Below, in pieces: positions 1 through 6,836 of a stretch of 24,457 nucleotides of DNA. The position numbers and the translations under genes were made by a program. The notes under the pieces are model-generated. The model was not told the DNA's origin, did no database searches, and saw only the letters and a list, made by a program, of their open reading frames with translations. Position 1 is the first letter of the stretch. Each line of letters begins with the position of its first letter. The DNA is from Fimenecus sp045631075 (GTDB taxonomy: Bacteria > Bacillota > Clostridia > Oscillospirales > Acutalibacteraceae), in assembly GCA_045631075.1 (NCBI GenBank), contig JAZQUC010000036.1:1-24457 (forward strand), read 5' to 3'.

Positions 1-452
1 TTCTTACCAACTTCCATAACAACGTCAGAATACATCTGAATGAATCTTCTGTAGCAGTCGTATGCCCAACGAGCATTACCTGACTTAGCAGCCATAACTT
101 CTACAACTTCTTCGTTAAGACCAAGGTTGAGGATTGTATCCATCATACCAGGCATTGATGCACGAGCACCTGAACGAACTGAAACGAGGAGTGGGTTTTC
201 CTTATCACCGAACTTTTTGCCAGTGATTTCTTCCATCTTGTCGATGTACTCCATGATTTCAGCCTGGATATCATCATTGATTTTTCTTCCATCTTCATAG
301 TACTGTGTACAAGCTTCTGTTGTAACAGTAAAGCCCTGAGGAACTGGAAGACCGAGACTTGTCATCTCTGCAAGGTTAGCGCCTTTACCACCGAGGAGTT
401 CACGCATTGTTGCGTTACCCTCTTTGAAAAGGTAAACAAACTTTTTGCTCAT
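1..452 (-). CDS. ppdK: Pyruvate, phosphate dikinase, N-terminal part (runs off the window)
   Basis: PPDK interconverts pyruvate + ATP + Pi and PEP + AMP + PPi in the cytoplasm; in anaerobic Clostridia it commonly serves PPi-linked glycolysis or gluconeogenesis. The visible 150 residues begin MSKKFVYLFKEG and carry the nucleotide-binding landmarks of the N-terminal domain: GGKGANLAEM near residues 21-30, LGLPVPQGFTVTTEAC just after it, and SVRSGARASMPGMMDTILNL near residues 91-110. The phosphohistidine and PEP domains lie beyond position 1. The start is ATG at 450-452, preceded by GGAGGT (458-463) with good spacing. The gene is divergent from GH89, with its own promoter and a palindrome in its leader. 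The family call is very secure. Confidence 0.97.
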   Translation of the reverse strand, partial: MSKKFVYLFKEGNATMRELLGGKGANLAEMTSLGLPVPQGFTVTTEACTQYYEDGRKINDDIQAEIMEYIDKMEEITGKKFGDKENPLLVSVRSGARASMPGMMDTILNLGLNEEVVEVMAAKSGNARWAYDCYRRFIQMYSDVVMEVGK

Positions 453-489
453 TTTTATACCTCCAAAAAATTATTAACAAATTTATGGT

Positions 490-504
490 TGTGCCATTGG
501 CACA
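490..504. promoter_or_regulatory. Perfect 7-1-7 palindrome in the ppdK leader
   Basis: TGTGCCA-T-TGGCACA is a perfect inverted repeat lying roughly 7-21 nt downstream of the predicted ppdK transcription start. It could be a repressor operator, or in RNA a 6-bp hairpin close to the 5' end. No regulator gene is adjacent, so the ligand and protein are unknown. Confidence 0.5.
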
Positions 505-517
505 CTTAACCTTATAA

Positions 518-546
518 ATTGTAACAAAAAATATATTTATTTTCAA
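518..546 (-). promoter_or_regulatory. Predicted sigma-A promoter of ppdK
   Basis: On the minus strand TTGAAA (541-546) is separated by 17 bp from TACAAT (518-523). Transcription would start near 511, leaving a leader of about 60 nt that contains the palindrome at 490-504 and the GGAGGT ribosome binding site. Confidence 0.7.
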
Positions 547-583
547 TAGTTTTTACCTATTTTTTTCCTTCATTTTAATTTTG

Positions 584-599
584 TTTGTTTATAAACAAA
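584..599. promoter_or_regulatory. Palindromic candidate operator between ppdK and GH89
   Basis: TTTGTTTATAAACAAA is a perfect 16-bp palindrome lying between the two divergent promoters, 18 bp upstream of the GH89 -35 box and 37 bp from the ppdK -35 box. It resembles the TTTGTTTA half-sites of ROK-family (XylR/NagC-like) operators, which would suit control of an N-acetylglucosaminidase. That link is inference; AT-rich palindromes also arise by chance. Confidence 0.4.
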
Positions 600-617
600 A
601 ATAGTTGTTTTTCGCAA

Positions 618-646
618 TAGACTTTTGGTGTTTTTTGTGATATATT
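618..646 (+). promoter_or_regulatory. Predicted promoter of the GH89 gene
   Basis: TAGACT (618-623), a 17-bp spacer, and TATATT (641-646). This is a moderate sigma-A match and would give a leader of about 25 nt before the start at 677. Confidence 0.5.
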
Positions 647-676
647 TTTAACAGATTAAACATACAGGTGGTTATT

Positions 677-3175
677 TTGGAACTTTTGAATTATGAAATA
701 TTAAATGCAAGCGGACAAGCTTTTAAAAATGCTTCTCCTATGTTCAGTTTTGACACATATCCTTGCTTTATAGATTTAGCATTTCCTAAATGTATGAGTG
801 TTCACGATGTTGTTGTGATTTCACCAAAAAATATTGATATAAACTACACTATTTTTTCAAGCCTTGACGGTGTAAATTTTCACAGAAAAGGTAAAAGTCC
901 GAAAATTGCAAGATATATTCGAATTTTCATAAAATATTATGATGGCGAAAAAGTTACTATTAACAATATCGAGGTGCTTGGTGAGGATTGCAGTTTTCCT
1001 GATAAAAAATCCGTACTTCGTGAGCCTGAAATCATTGATAACACAGACTTTGCAAAACCTGTTACCGATGACGAAACAATAAATGATGTTTACGGTATTA
1101 TTGGCAGAACAATCGGTGAAAAATATGCAGAACAATTCGATTTAAGACTTGATAAAAGACTTAAAGATGATTATTTTTCAATCGCAACTCTTAAAGATAA
1201 AATATTGCTTACTTCCAACAGTGGTGTAGGACTTGCATCTGCATTCAATCACTATCTTAAAGAGATTTGCAACTGTCATATTTCACGATTCGGCAATCAG
1301 GTAAATCTTCCTGACACTCTGCCTCTTGTTACAGGCAAAATCGACTGTTCGACCACATTCAAATACAGATATGCATACAATTACTGTACCCATTCTTACT
1401 CAATGGCTTTCTGGTCTGAAGAACAATGGCAGAAGGAAATTGATTTTCTTGCTATGAATGGTGTAAATCTCGTACTTGATATTCTTGGAATGGAAGAGGT
1501 TTACAGACGCTTTCTTACAAAGCTCGGATATCGTCACAGAGAGATTAAAAACTTCATTACTGGTCCATCCTACTATGCTTGGTTTTATATGGGAAATGTA
1601 TGCGGTATAGGCGGACCTGTTCACGACAACTTCTTCTTTGAAAAATGTCAGATGGCACGAAGAAATCACAGAAGAATGCAGGCTCTTGGCATGAACATTG
1701 TTTTACAGGCATATACAGGAATGGTTCCTCGCGATATAAATCGAAAAGACCGTGATGTGCCAACCATTGAGCAAGGTAAATGGAAAGGTATTGAGCGACC
1801 TTTAATCGTTTGTCCTGACAGTCCTTATTATGTAAAATATGCAAAACTCTTTTATGAATGTCAGAAAGAGGTTTTCGGTGATATTACTCATTTTTATGCA
1901 GGTGATATCGGTCACGAAGGCGGCAAACTTGACCGAAAAAAAGCAAAAGACAGCTATCGTAATGTTATGGAAAGTATGCTGTCATTCGATAAAGATGCAA
2001 TGTGGATTGTTCAATGTTGGGCATTAAATCCTAACAAGCTTTTCACAAAATCGGTCAAGGACTATCGTGATGAACATATCCTTATGCTCGACCTTAACAC
2101 AGAGAAAATCAATCACAATGCAAACAGATTCAGCCGACTTGCAAAATATGGTAATGTGCTTTGCGGACTTCTTAATAATTTCGGTGGAAGACATGGCATT
2201 TACGGTGACATTAACAAAATCCCCGACATGGTGAAAAATGCTTCACAAAAAGCAAACTTCAAAGGTATTGCACTTACTGCTGAAAGCACAAATGTCAATC
2301 CGATTGTAACTGACATTTTCTTTTCTACAATATGGGACAACATTGACAATGTAAAAGAATGGTCAAAGAAATATGCACTTCGTCGATATGGCAAGGAAAG
2401 TGAAAACATCAACGAGAGTATGGAAATTCTCCTTAAAACTGCTTATGGCAGTGACAACGGTCCATTGAGCTTTGGTGCTACTGAAACAATGGGATGTCGT
2501 CGTCCGCTTGACCCTGAAACAAAGAGATTTACTGCTCGTGGTACTGTTAAAATTCCATATTCAACAAATGATTTTGACAAAGCTGTTGGGCTTTTCCTTG
2601 AAGATTTTGATGAATTCAAAAACAATGAATGCTACATTTATGATGCAGTTGATTTGCTGAGACAATCCATTTGCAACAAGATGACCACGCTTTGCAGAAA
2701 GACAGTTTCGGCATATAAAAACAAGGATTATTCCGAATGCATTGAAACCGGTGAAAACTTGTTGTCACTTATGGATACACTTGACAGAGTACTTCTTAAT
2801 TGCGAAGAATTTTTGTTCAGCTCATACATTGAGCCTGTCAAGGAATACACAGACAAGCTTGACGATTTTACAAGAGAACTTTACATGATTAACGCAAAGG
2901 CACTTATTACAACTTGGTATTGCCGATTGCTTTGTGATGACGGTAATCTTCACGATTACGCTCACAGACAATTAGGTGACCACATAAATTCATTCCATCG
3001 TATGCGTTGGAAAAAGTTCATTGAATATGTAAAAGCAATTCAAAATGATGAAAATCCAACGGAAATCGACTGGTTTAAGGTTGAGTGGGATTGGGTGCTT
3101 GGTGACACAAATTACACAAAAAAAGTGAGACATGACAATTTGAAGGTCATCAGCAAAAGTATATTTGAAGAATAA
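677..3175 (+). CDS. Glycoside hydrolase family 89 (alpha-N-acetylglucosaminidase, NAGLU-like), cytoplasmic
   Basis: The family removes terminal alpha-linked N-acetylglucosamine, for example GlcNAc-alpha-1,4-Gal caps of mucin or heparan-type ends. I start it at TTG 677: AGGTGG (666-671) sits 5 nt upstream, whereas the GTG at 668 lies inside that ribosome binding site. This gives 832 aa. Residues about 1-105 look like a beta-sandwich, discoidin-like domain. A small alpha/beta domain follows to about 220, then the catalytic barrel. NAGLU landmarks are YNYCTHSYSMAFW near 234, EIDFLAMNGVNLVL near 254, FITGPSYYAWFYMGN near 293 and LLNNFGGRHGIYG near 498. Candidate catalytic glutamates are in AGDIGHEGG (about E414) and LTAESTNVNP (about E536). 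There is no signal peptide, unlike many secreted GH89 enzymes, so it probably acts on imported fragments. It has its own promoter and terminator. Confidence 0.92.
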   Translation: MELLNYEILNASGQAFKNASPMFSFDTYPCFIDLAFPKCMSVHDVVVISPKNIDINYTIFSSLDGVNFHRKGKSPKIARYIRIFIKYYDGEKVTINNIEVLGEDCSFPDKKSVLREPEIIDNTDFAKPVTDDETINDVYGIIGRTIGEKYAEQFDLRLDKRLKDDYFSIATLKDKILLTSNSGVGLASAFNHYLKEICNCHISRFGNQVNLPDTLPLVTGKIDCSTTFKYRYAYNYCTHSYSMAFWSEEQWQKEIDFLAMNGVNLVLDILGMEEVYRRFLTKLGYRHREIKNFITGPSYYAWFYMGNVCGIGGPVHDNFFFEKCQMARRNHRRMQALGMNIVLQAYTGMVPRDINRKDRDVPTIEQGKWKGIERPLIVCPDSPYYVKYAKLFYECQKEVFGDITHFYAGDIGHEGGKLDRKKAKDSYRNVMESMLSFDKDAMWIVQCWALNPNKLFTKSVKDYRDEHILMLDLNTEKINHNANRFSRLAKYGNVLCGLLNNFGGRHGIYGDINKIPDMVKNASQKANFKGIALTAESTNVNPIVTDIFFSTIWDNIDNVKEWSKKYALRRYGKESENINESMEILLKTAYGSDNGPLSFGATETMGCRRPLDPETKRFTARGTVKIPYSTNDFDKAVGLFLEDFDEFKNNECYIYDAVDLLRQSICNKMTTLCRKTVSAYKNKDYSECIETGENLLSLMDTLDRVLLNCEEFLFSSYIEPVKEYTDKLDDFTRELYMINAKALITTWYCRLLCDDGNLHDYAHRQLGDHINSFHRMRWKKFIEYVKAIQNDENPTEIDWFKVEWDWVLGDTNYTKKVRHDNLKVISKSIFEE

Positions 3176-3180
3176 GAATT

Positions 3181-3218
3181 AAGAGTACGGAGTTTTGACA
3201 CTCTGTACTCTTTTTGTT
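3181..3218 (+). terminator. Rho-independent terminator of the GH89 gene
   Basis: A 13-bp stem (3181-3193 with 3200-3212, one G-T pair) and a six-base loop are followed by a T-rich tail, starting 5 nt after the GH89 stop codon. Confidence 0.85.
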
Positions 3219-3275
3219 TATATAGCTGAACTGATAAATTATAATTTGTCGGTGACATTTAATTGGATATTATTT

Positions 3276-3399
3276 GGCTCCCTCTGACGAGGGAGCTGTC
3301 TGCGAAGCAGACTGAGGGAGAGATTTAGTGTACAGAAAAACTATCTCTCCCTCCGTCAAAATCAAAGATTTTGCCACCTCCCTCGTCAGAGGGAGGCAT
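3276..3399. repeat. MITE-like nested inverted-repeat element, copy 1 (full length)
   Basis: The ends are exact 18-nt inverted repeats (CTCCCTCTGACGAGGGAG at 3278-3295 and its reverse complement at 3378-3395), each also able to fold on itself. A second inverted pair, GAGGGAGAGAT (3314-3324) and ATCTCTCCCTC (3343-3353), lies inside. Each half carries a private hairpin: GTCTGC-GAA-GCAGAC (3298-3312) and CAAAATC-AAA-GATTTTG (3357-3373). There is no reading frame. The right half recurs at 16834-16892. This looks like a non-autonomous palindromic element common in gut Clostridia; mobility is inferred. Confidence 0.8.
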
Positions 3400-3401
3400 T
3401 A

Positions 3402-3454
3402 TAATCGCGTCGCAGACCCTTAATTCTGCATTCTGAATTCTGCATTTTGCATTC
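3402..3454. repeat. Satellite of repeat copy 1: TAATCGCGTCGCAG module and ATTCTGC heptamers
   Basis: Directly after the palindromic element come TAATCGCGTCGCAG (3402-3415) and about 4.6 tandem heptamers of the type ATTCTGC (3423-3454: ATTCTGC, ATTCTGA, ATTCTGC, ATTTTGC, ATTC). The same order, with diverged heptamers, follows copy 2. The rest of the gene-free stretch 3176-3516 holds only the two terminators and an AT-rich imperfect palindrome near 3233-3250. Confidence 0.65.
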
Positions 3455-3479
3455 CCCCGACAAACTCCAATTTGTTGCA

Positions 3480-3506
3480 AAAAATCGGCGGGGTCAAGAC
3501 CCCGCC
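3480..3506 (-). terminator. Rho-independent terminator of the GH51 gene
   Basis: Read on the minus strand, GGCGGGG and CCCCGCC (3487-3506) pair around a short loop, followed by GATTTTTT, about 10 nt after the GH51 stop codon. It is a GC-rich, strong terminator. Confidence 0.85.
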
Positions 3507-3516
3507 ATAGTAAAAT

Positions 3517-6276
3517 TTATTTTGTTTTAAGTCGAATGCTTGTTACTGAATACGCAGGCATTGTGTAGTTGAACTGATTTGAGAATCCGTCGAGAGTGAA
3601 TTCTTTCATTGTGCAATCTTCAACTGCACCGAGAATATTGTCATTTCTGAGTGAGTCCCCTGCTACCTGATTGATAACTGCAGTGCTTTCGATATCTGCA
3701 TTTGCAATGTTTACAGCCACAGGACTTGCCTTTTCAGTTACATTTACAAGTTTGATGATTATATCACCATTGTCGTCGTTGCTTACAACTGTATAAGCCT
3801 TTGAACTTGCCTTTACGCCAAAGTCGTAATCGATATAAAGTTCACCGTCAATATAACCCTTTACCTTTGCACCATCTACAACAATCTTGATTTCGTAGGT
3901 TTTGCCTGTTTCTATTGTGACATTCTTGGTTGTACCTACAATTTTATCAGACTTGTTGCCGTTTTCAATTTTCTGAAGACAAGAAACTGTATTCTCCCAG
4001 CCACCAATATTCCAGAAAATGTTGTTATCAATGTCTTTTACTGCAAATGGGATAATGAAGCCTTCGCCACCCTCAAGTTTTGTAGCCTGTACGGTCATTG
4101 TGTAGTTAGTCCAGCTTGTGTCACCGAAATATGCAACGCTACCTGTATTTGAATATTGCATATCAGTTGTTGTATTCACAAGAGCACCTTTTTTGATTTT
4201 CCATTTACCGTCTGTTGCGAAATTCCAGTCACGCTTTGCAAATGCTGTGTTAAATTTTTCGTGAGCAAGTGTTTCACCTGTTTTATTGTCGGTTACAATA
4301 AGGTTATCAAATTTTGCCGATGTGTACCAAGTACCAACACCAACTGCACCTGAAAGTGTTTTTTCAGTAACCTGGGCACCTGTGAATGTATGGTTAAGCA
4401 CAGCTGAGCCCTGATTTCTTGAGAAAAGCTTCTGTACATAATAGTTGATTGAACCTGTTACCTGATGATTATTGAACCAGATAAGGTCAGGTGCCCAATG
4501 AGTTGCAGAAAGCTGACCGAAAAGTGGTGCATAAGCAGCCATTTCAACAATGTCACCATTTCTTTCAAGACCTGTCATATATGCAGCCTCTGAAAGTGCT
4601 GAATTGAGATTATTGCTCCAAGAAGCATATTCACCGACGAAAACCTTAAGACCACCACCGTAAATAGTGTCTGTCATATTTTCTACATCTCTCTTGTAGT
4701 TGTCTTCGTCATAATAATCAGCATTTTCATAGAACCATGATGGGTCATTGTAGTAATGATGGTCAGTTGCTGCTGCAAAATCAGAAGCATCTGTTGAACC
4801 CATTTTATCGAGCTCAGCCTTTGCATATTCGTATGATGCCAAGTAATCCTGACCGCTGATACCGTCGTCAAGACCTGAGGAATAAATCAATTCAAGTCCT
4901 TCATAAAGTTCAGGATTCTCTGCCTTTGCCTCATTAAATGACTTAAGGAAAATTGAATATCTGTCGAAATAGTCCTGTCCGAAATTTTCATTACCGATAC
5001 AGATATATTTAAGCTTGAATGGTTCTTCACGACCTAAATCAATACGAACCTTACCCCATGTTGTATTTTCGTCACCACGGCAGAATTCGATAAGGTCGTG
5101 CATATCCTGAACATACTGTTTAAACTGTGCACTATCTGTTGGGATTGCACCCTTACCTCTTGCCTGACAGTAAAGTCCTGCATTAAGAACAGGAACACCG
5201 ACAGCACCAATATCCTCTGCAAGCTGGAAATATTCAAAGAAGCCAAGACCATAAGTCATATAGCAAGGTAATTTATCATCAGTAAGCTCAATATTTGTCC
5301 AGAGATTTACACCCTGTTTTCTTGTTGCCACATCACCAAATTTTCCGTTAAATTCAAGTGGAAGTCCATTTTTACCTGTACCGATTGAGTCTTTCCAATC
5401 GTAAGCAGAAGCGTCATCATAACCTTCTGTGATACAACCACCTGGGAAACGAAGGAATTTTGGCTGAAGTTCTTCTAAAAGCTTACACATATCAGCTCTT
5501 AAGCCATTCTCTCGGTTTTTATATGTATTCTCTGGGAAAAGAGAAATCATATCAAAATATGCTTCACCGTTATCAATAAGCACCTGTAAAGTAACATTTG
5601 AATGTGCAGTTGCAGTTGATGTAAGAGTTGCAGTATATTTTGTCCAGTCATTTGATGTTGCAGGTATAACAGCACTTGCAACAACCTTTCCGTCAACGGC
5701 AAGGTTTACATAGAAATTACCCTCGTAGCCTTTCTTTGACTTTGCATAGAAAGACATATTGTACTTTTCACCGTCTTTAATGCTCATACCGTCAAGGAAG
5801 CCGAGATTTTCAACACCTGCTTGTCCGTCTGAAGCATTGTTCACAATAAGATAATGAGGATTGTTTTCATTAAGAGAATGGTTTGGAAGATAGTCGACCT
5901 TAAGTTTTGCACCGTTTACTGCAGTCCAACGATAAAGTTCATCATCCTGTGCAATATGATTGTACTCAAATGAACGGTTAACAACCATTTCTGCGTAAAT
6001 ACCACCGTCTGCTGCAAAGTTGATATCTTCAAAGAAAATACCGAACAACAAGTCACTTATATCGTGAATTTCGTCACCTGCATCAATGTTGAGTGAGTAT
6101 GCACCATTTGTGTCATATTTTGATACAGTATTTGCACCTGTGTTATCAAGAACAATTTCTTCAGGCTCTGTTGTTCCTCCACCACCGTTACCGCCAATTG
6201 AACAAGCAGTAAAGGTTGAAATGAAAACTGCGATTGCCATTACAACGCTTATAAATTTGATTTCTGATTTACTCAT
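3517..6276 (-). CDS. Surface lipoprotein GH51 alpha-L-arabinofuranosidase with two accessory beta-sandwich domains
   Basis: Releases alpha-L-arabinofuranose from arabinan, arabinoxylan or arabinogalactan side chains. The 919-aa protein starts with a lipoprotein signal (hydrophobic segment, lipobox FTAC, C25), then a Gly/Thr linker, so it should be anchored outside the cell. Domains: the GH51 N-terminal edge (LLFGIFFEDINFAADGGIY near 76-94), an inserted CBM4/9-like sandwich (about 105-248), and the catalytic barrel with LRFPGGC at 275-281, acid/base E430 in CIGNEN and nucleophile E549 in VFVGEYASW. A concanavalin-like insert (about 653-848, with WNIGGWENT) interrupts the C-terminal beta domain, which resumes to the end. 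The start ATG 6276 has AAGGG upstream. The gene is monocistronic with its own promoter and terminator. Family call secure; the exact substrate is not. Confidence 0.93.
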   Translation of the reverse strand: MSKSEIKFISVVMAIAVFISTFTACSIGGNGGGGTTEPEEIVLDNTGANTVSKYDTNGAYSLNIDAGDEIHDISDLLFGIFFEDINFAADGGIYAEMVVNRSFEYNHIAQDDELYRWTAVNGAKLKVDYLPNHSLNENNPHYLIVNNASDGQAGVENLGFLDGMSIKDGEKYNMSFYAKSKKGYEGNFYVNLAVDGKVVASAVIPATSNDWTKYTATLTSTATAHSNVTLQVLIDNGEAYFDMISLFPENTYKNRENGLRADMCKLLEELQPKFLRFPGGCITEGYDDASAYDWKDSIGTGKNGLPLEFNGKFGDVATRKQGVNLWTNIELTDDKLPCYMTYGLGFFEYFQLAEDIGAVGVPVLNAGLYCQARGKGAIPTDSAQFKQYVQDMHDLIEFCRGDENTTWGKVRIDLGREEPFKLKYICIGNENFGQDYFDRYSIFLKSFNEAKAENPELYEGLELIYSSGLDDGISGQDYLASYEYAKAELDKMGSTDASDFAAATDHHYYNDPSWFYENADYYDEDNYKRDVENMTDTIYGGGLKVFVGEYASWSNNLNSALSEAAYMTGLERNGDIVEMAAYAPLFGQLSATHWAPDLIWFNNHQVTGSINYYVQKLFSRNQGSAVLNHTFTGAQVTEKTLSGAVGVGTWYTSAKFDNLIVTDNKTGETLAHEKFNTAFAKRDWNFATDGKWKIKKGALVNTTTDMQYSNTGSVAYFGDTSWTNYTMTVQATKLEGGEGFIIPFAVKDIDNNIFWNIGGWENTVSCLQKIENGNKSDKIVGTTKNVTIETGKTYEIKIVVDGAKVKGYIDGELYIDYDFGVKASSKAYTVVSNDDNGDIIIKLVNVTEKASPVAVNIANADIESTAVINQVAGDSLRNDNILGAVEDCTMKEFTLDGFSNQFNYTMPAYSVTSIRLKTK

Positions 6277-6315
6277 AGCTTTTCCCTTTCATTTTATGAA
6301 AATAATTTAAGAAAT

Positions 6316-6344
6316 ATTATATAAAAAATACATCGTATAGTCAA
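6316..6344 (-). promoter_or_regulatory. Predicted sigma-A promoter of the GH51 gene
   Basis: On the minus strand TTGACT (6339-6344), 17-bp spacer, TATAAT (6316-6321). This is a near-consensus promoter, back to back with the fur promoter; the -35 boxes are 19 bp apart. Confidence 0.85.
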
Positions 6345-6363
6345 CAAATAATGCATCAGTTTC

Positions 6364-6392
6364 TTGACAAGATAAGAATTTTTATATATAAT
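6364..6392 (+). promoter_or_regulatory. Consensus sigma-A promoter of the fur-permease operon
   Basis: TTGACA (6364-6369), 17-bp spacer, TATAAT (6387-6392): a perfect consensus. A promoter this strong suggests that repression, not activation, sets expression, in agreement with the operator just downstream. Confidence 0.9.
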
Positions 6393-6399
6393 TTGAAAC

Positions 6400-6414
6400 T
6401 GAATTTCAAATTCA
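6400..6414. promoter_or_regulatory. Fur-family 7-1-7 operator, probably autoregulatory
   Basis: TGAATTT-C-AAATTCA is a perfect 15-bp inverted repeat of the 7-1-7 form bound by Fur, Zur, PerR and related dimers. It begins 8 nt after the -10 box, on top of the expected transcription start. A second, overlapping repeat, TTTGAAA-N5-TTTCAAA (6392-6410), abuts the -10 box. Binding here would block RNA polymerase. Confidence 0.75.
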
Positions 6415-6431
6415 TATTGAAAGGTAATGTT

Positions 6432-6836
6432 ATGAGTTATATTACAAAACAAAGTAAATTGGTTTATGAATTTTTAGAAAATAATCCACACAATCATTTT
6501 TCTGCTGAAGAAGTGTATTTTGCACTTGTTTCAAGTGGTGAGCATATAGGCAGAACAACAGTTTATCGTCAATTAGACAAGCTCTGTGATAATAAAAAGG
6601 TGAGAAAATTTTATTCAGGCGACAATGACGCCTGTTGCTATCAGTTTGAGGGGGAAAATTGTCACAATCACTATCATCTGAAATGCTCATCTTGTGGCAC
6701 ACTCATTCATACAGAATGTGATTTTCTTGATAAACTTTCAAGCCATATATTTCAAGACCATAAATTTACTCTTGATGGTTCAAAAACTATTCTTTACGGA
6801 ATTTGTCAACAATGCAAGGAGGAGAAAACAGTATGA
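6432..6836 (+). CDS. Fur-family metal-responsive transcriptional regulator
   Basis: A 134-aa cytoplasmic repressor of the Fur/Zur/PerR family. The winged helix covers residues 1-70, with the recognition helix near IGRTTVYRQLDKL (39-51). The dimerisation domain has the structural zinc pairs C85-x2-C88 and C125-x2-C128 and a histidine cluster HNHYH (78-82) plus H110, likely regulatory metal ligands. The start ATG 6432 is chosen because AAAGG (6419-6423) precedes it and the homology begins there; in-frame codons upstream lie within the promoter and operator. The stop overlaps the permease start (ATGA, 6833-6836). The operator at 6400-6414 implies autoregulation. Which metal, or peroxide, it senses cannot be read from the sequence; a Zur-like or Mn-type role is plausible. 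Confidence 0.9.
   Translation: MSYITKQSKLVYEFLENNPHNHFSAEEVYFALVSSGEHIGRTTVYRQLDKLCDNKKVRKFYSGDNDACCYQFEGENCHNHYHLKCSSCGTLIHTECDFLDKLSSHIFQDHKFTLDGSKTILYGICQQCKEEKTV

Noticed and set aside
3233..3250. AT-rich imperfect palindrome GATAAATTATAATTTGTC as an operator
   Set aside because: It lies between convergent genes with no promoter near; likely base-composition noise or repeat edge.
3423..3454. Tandem heptamers considered as a CRISPR remnant
   Set aside because: Seven-base units without spacers, no cas genes nearby.
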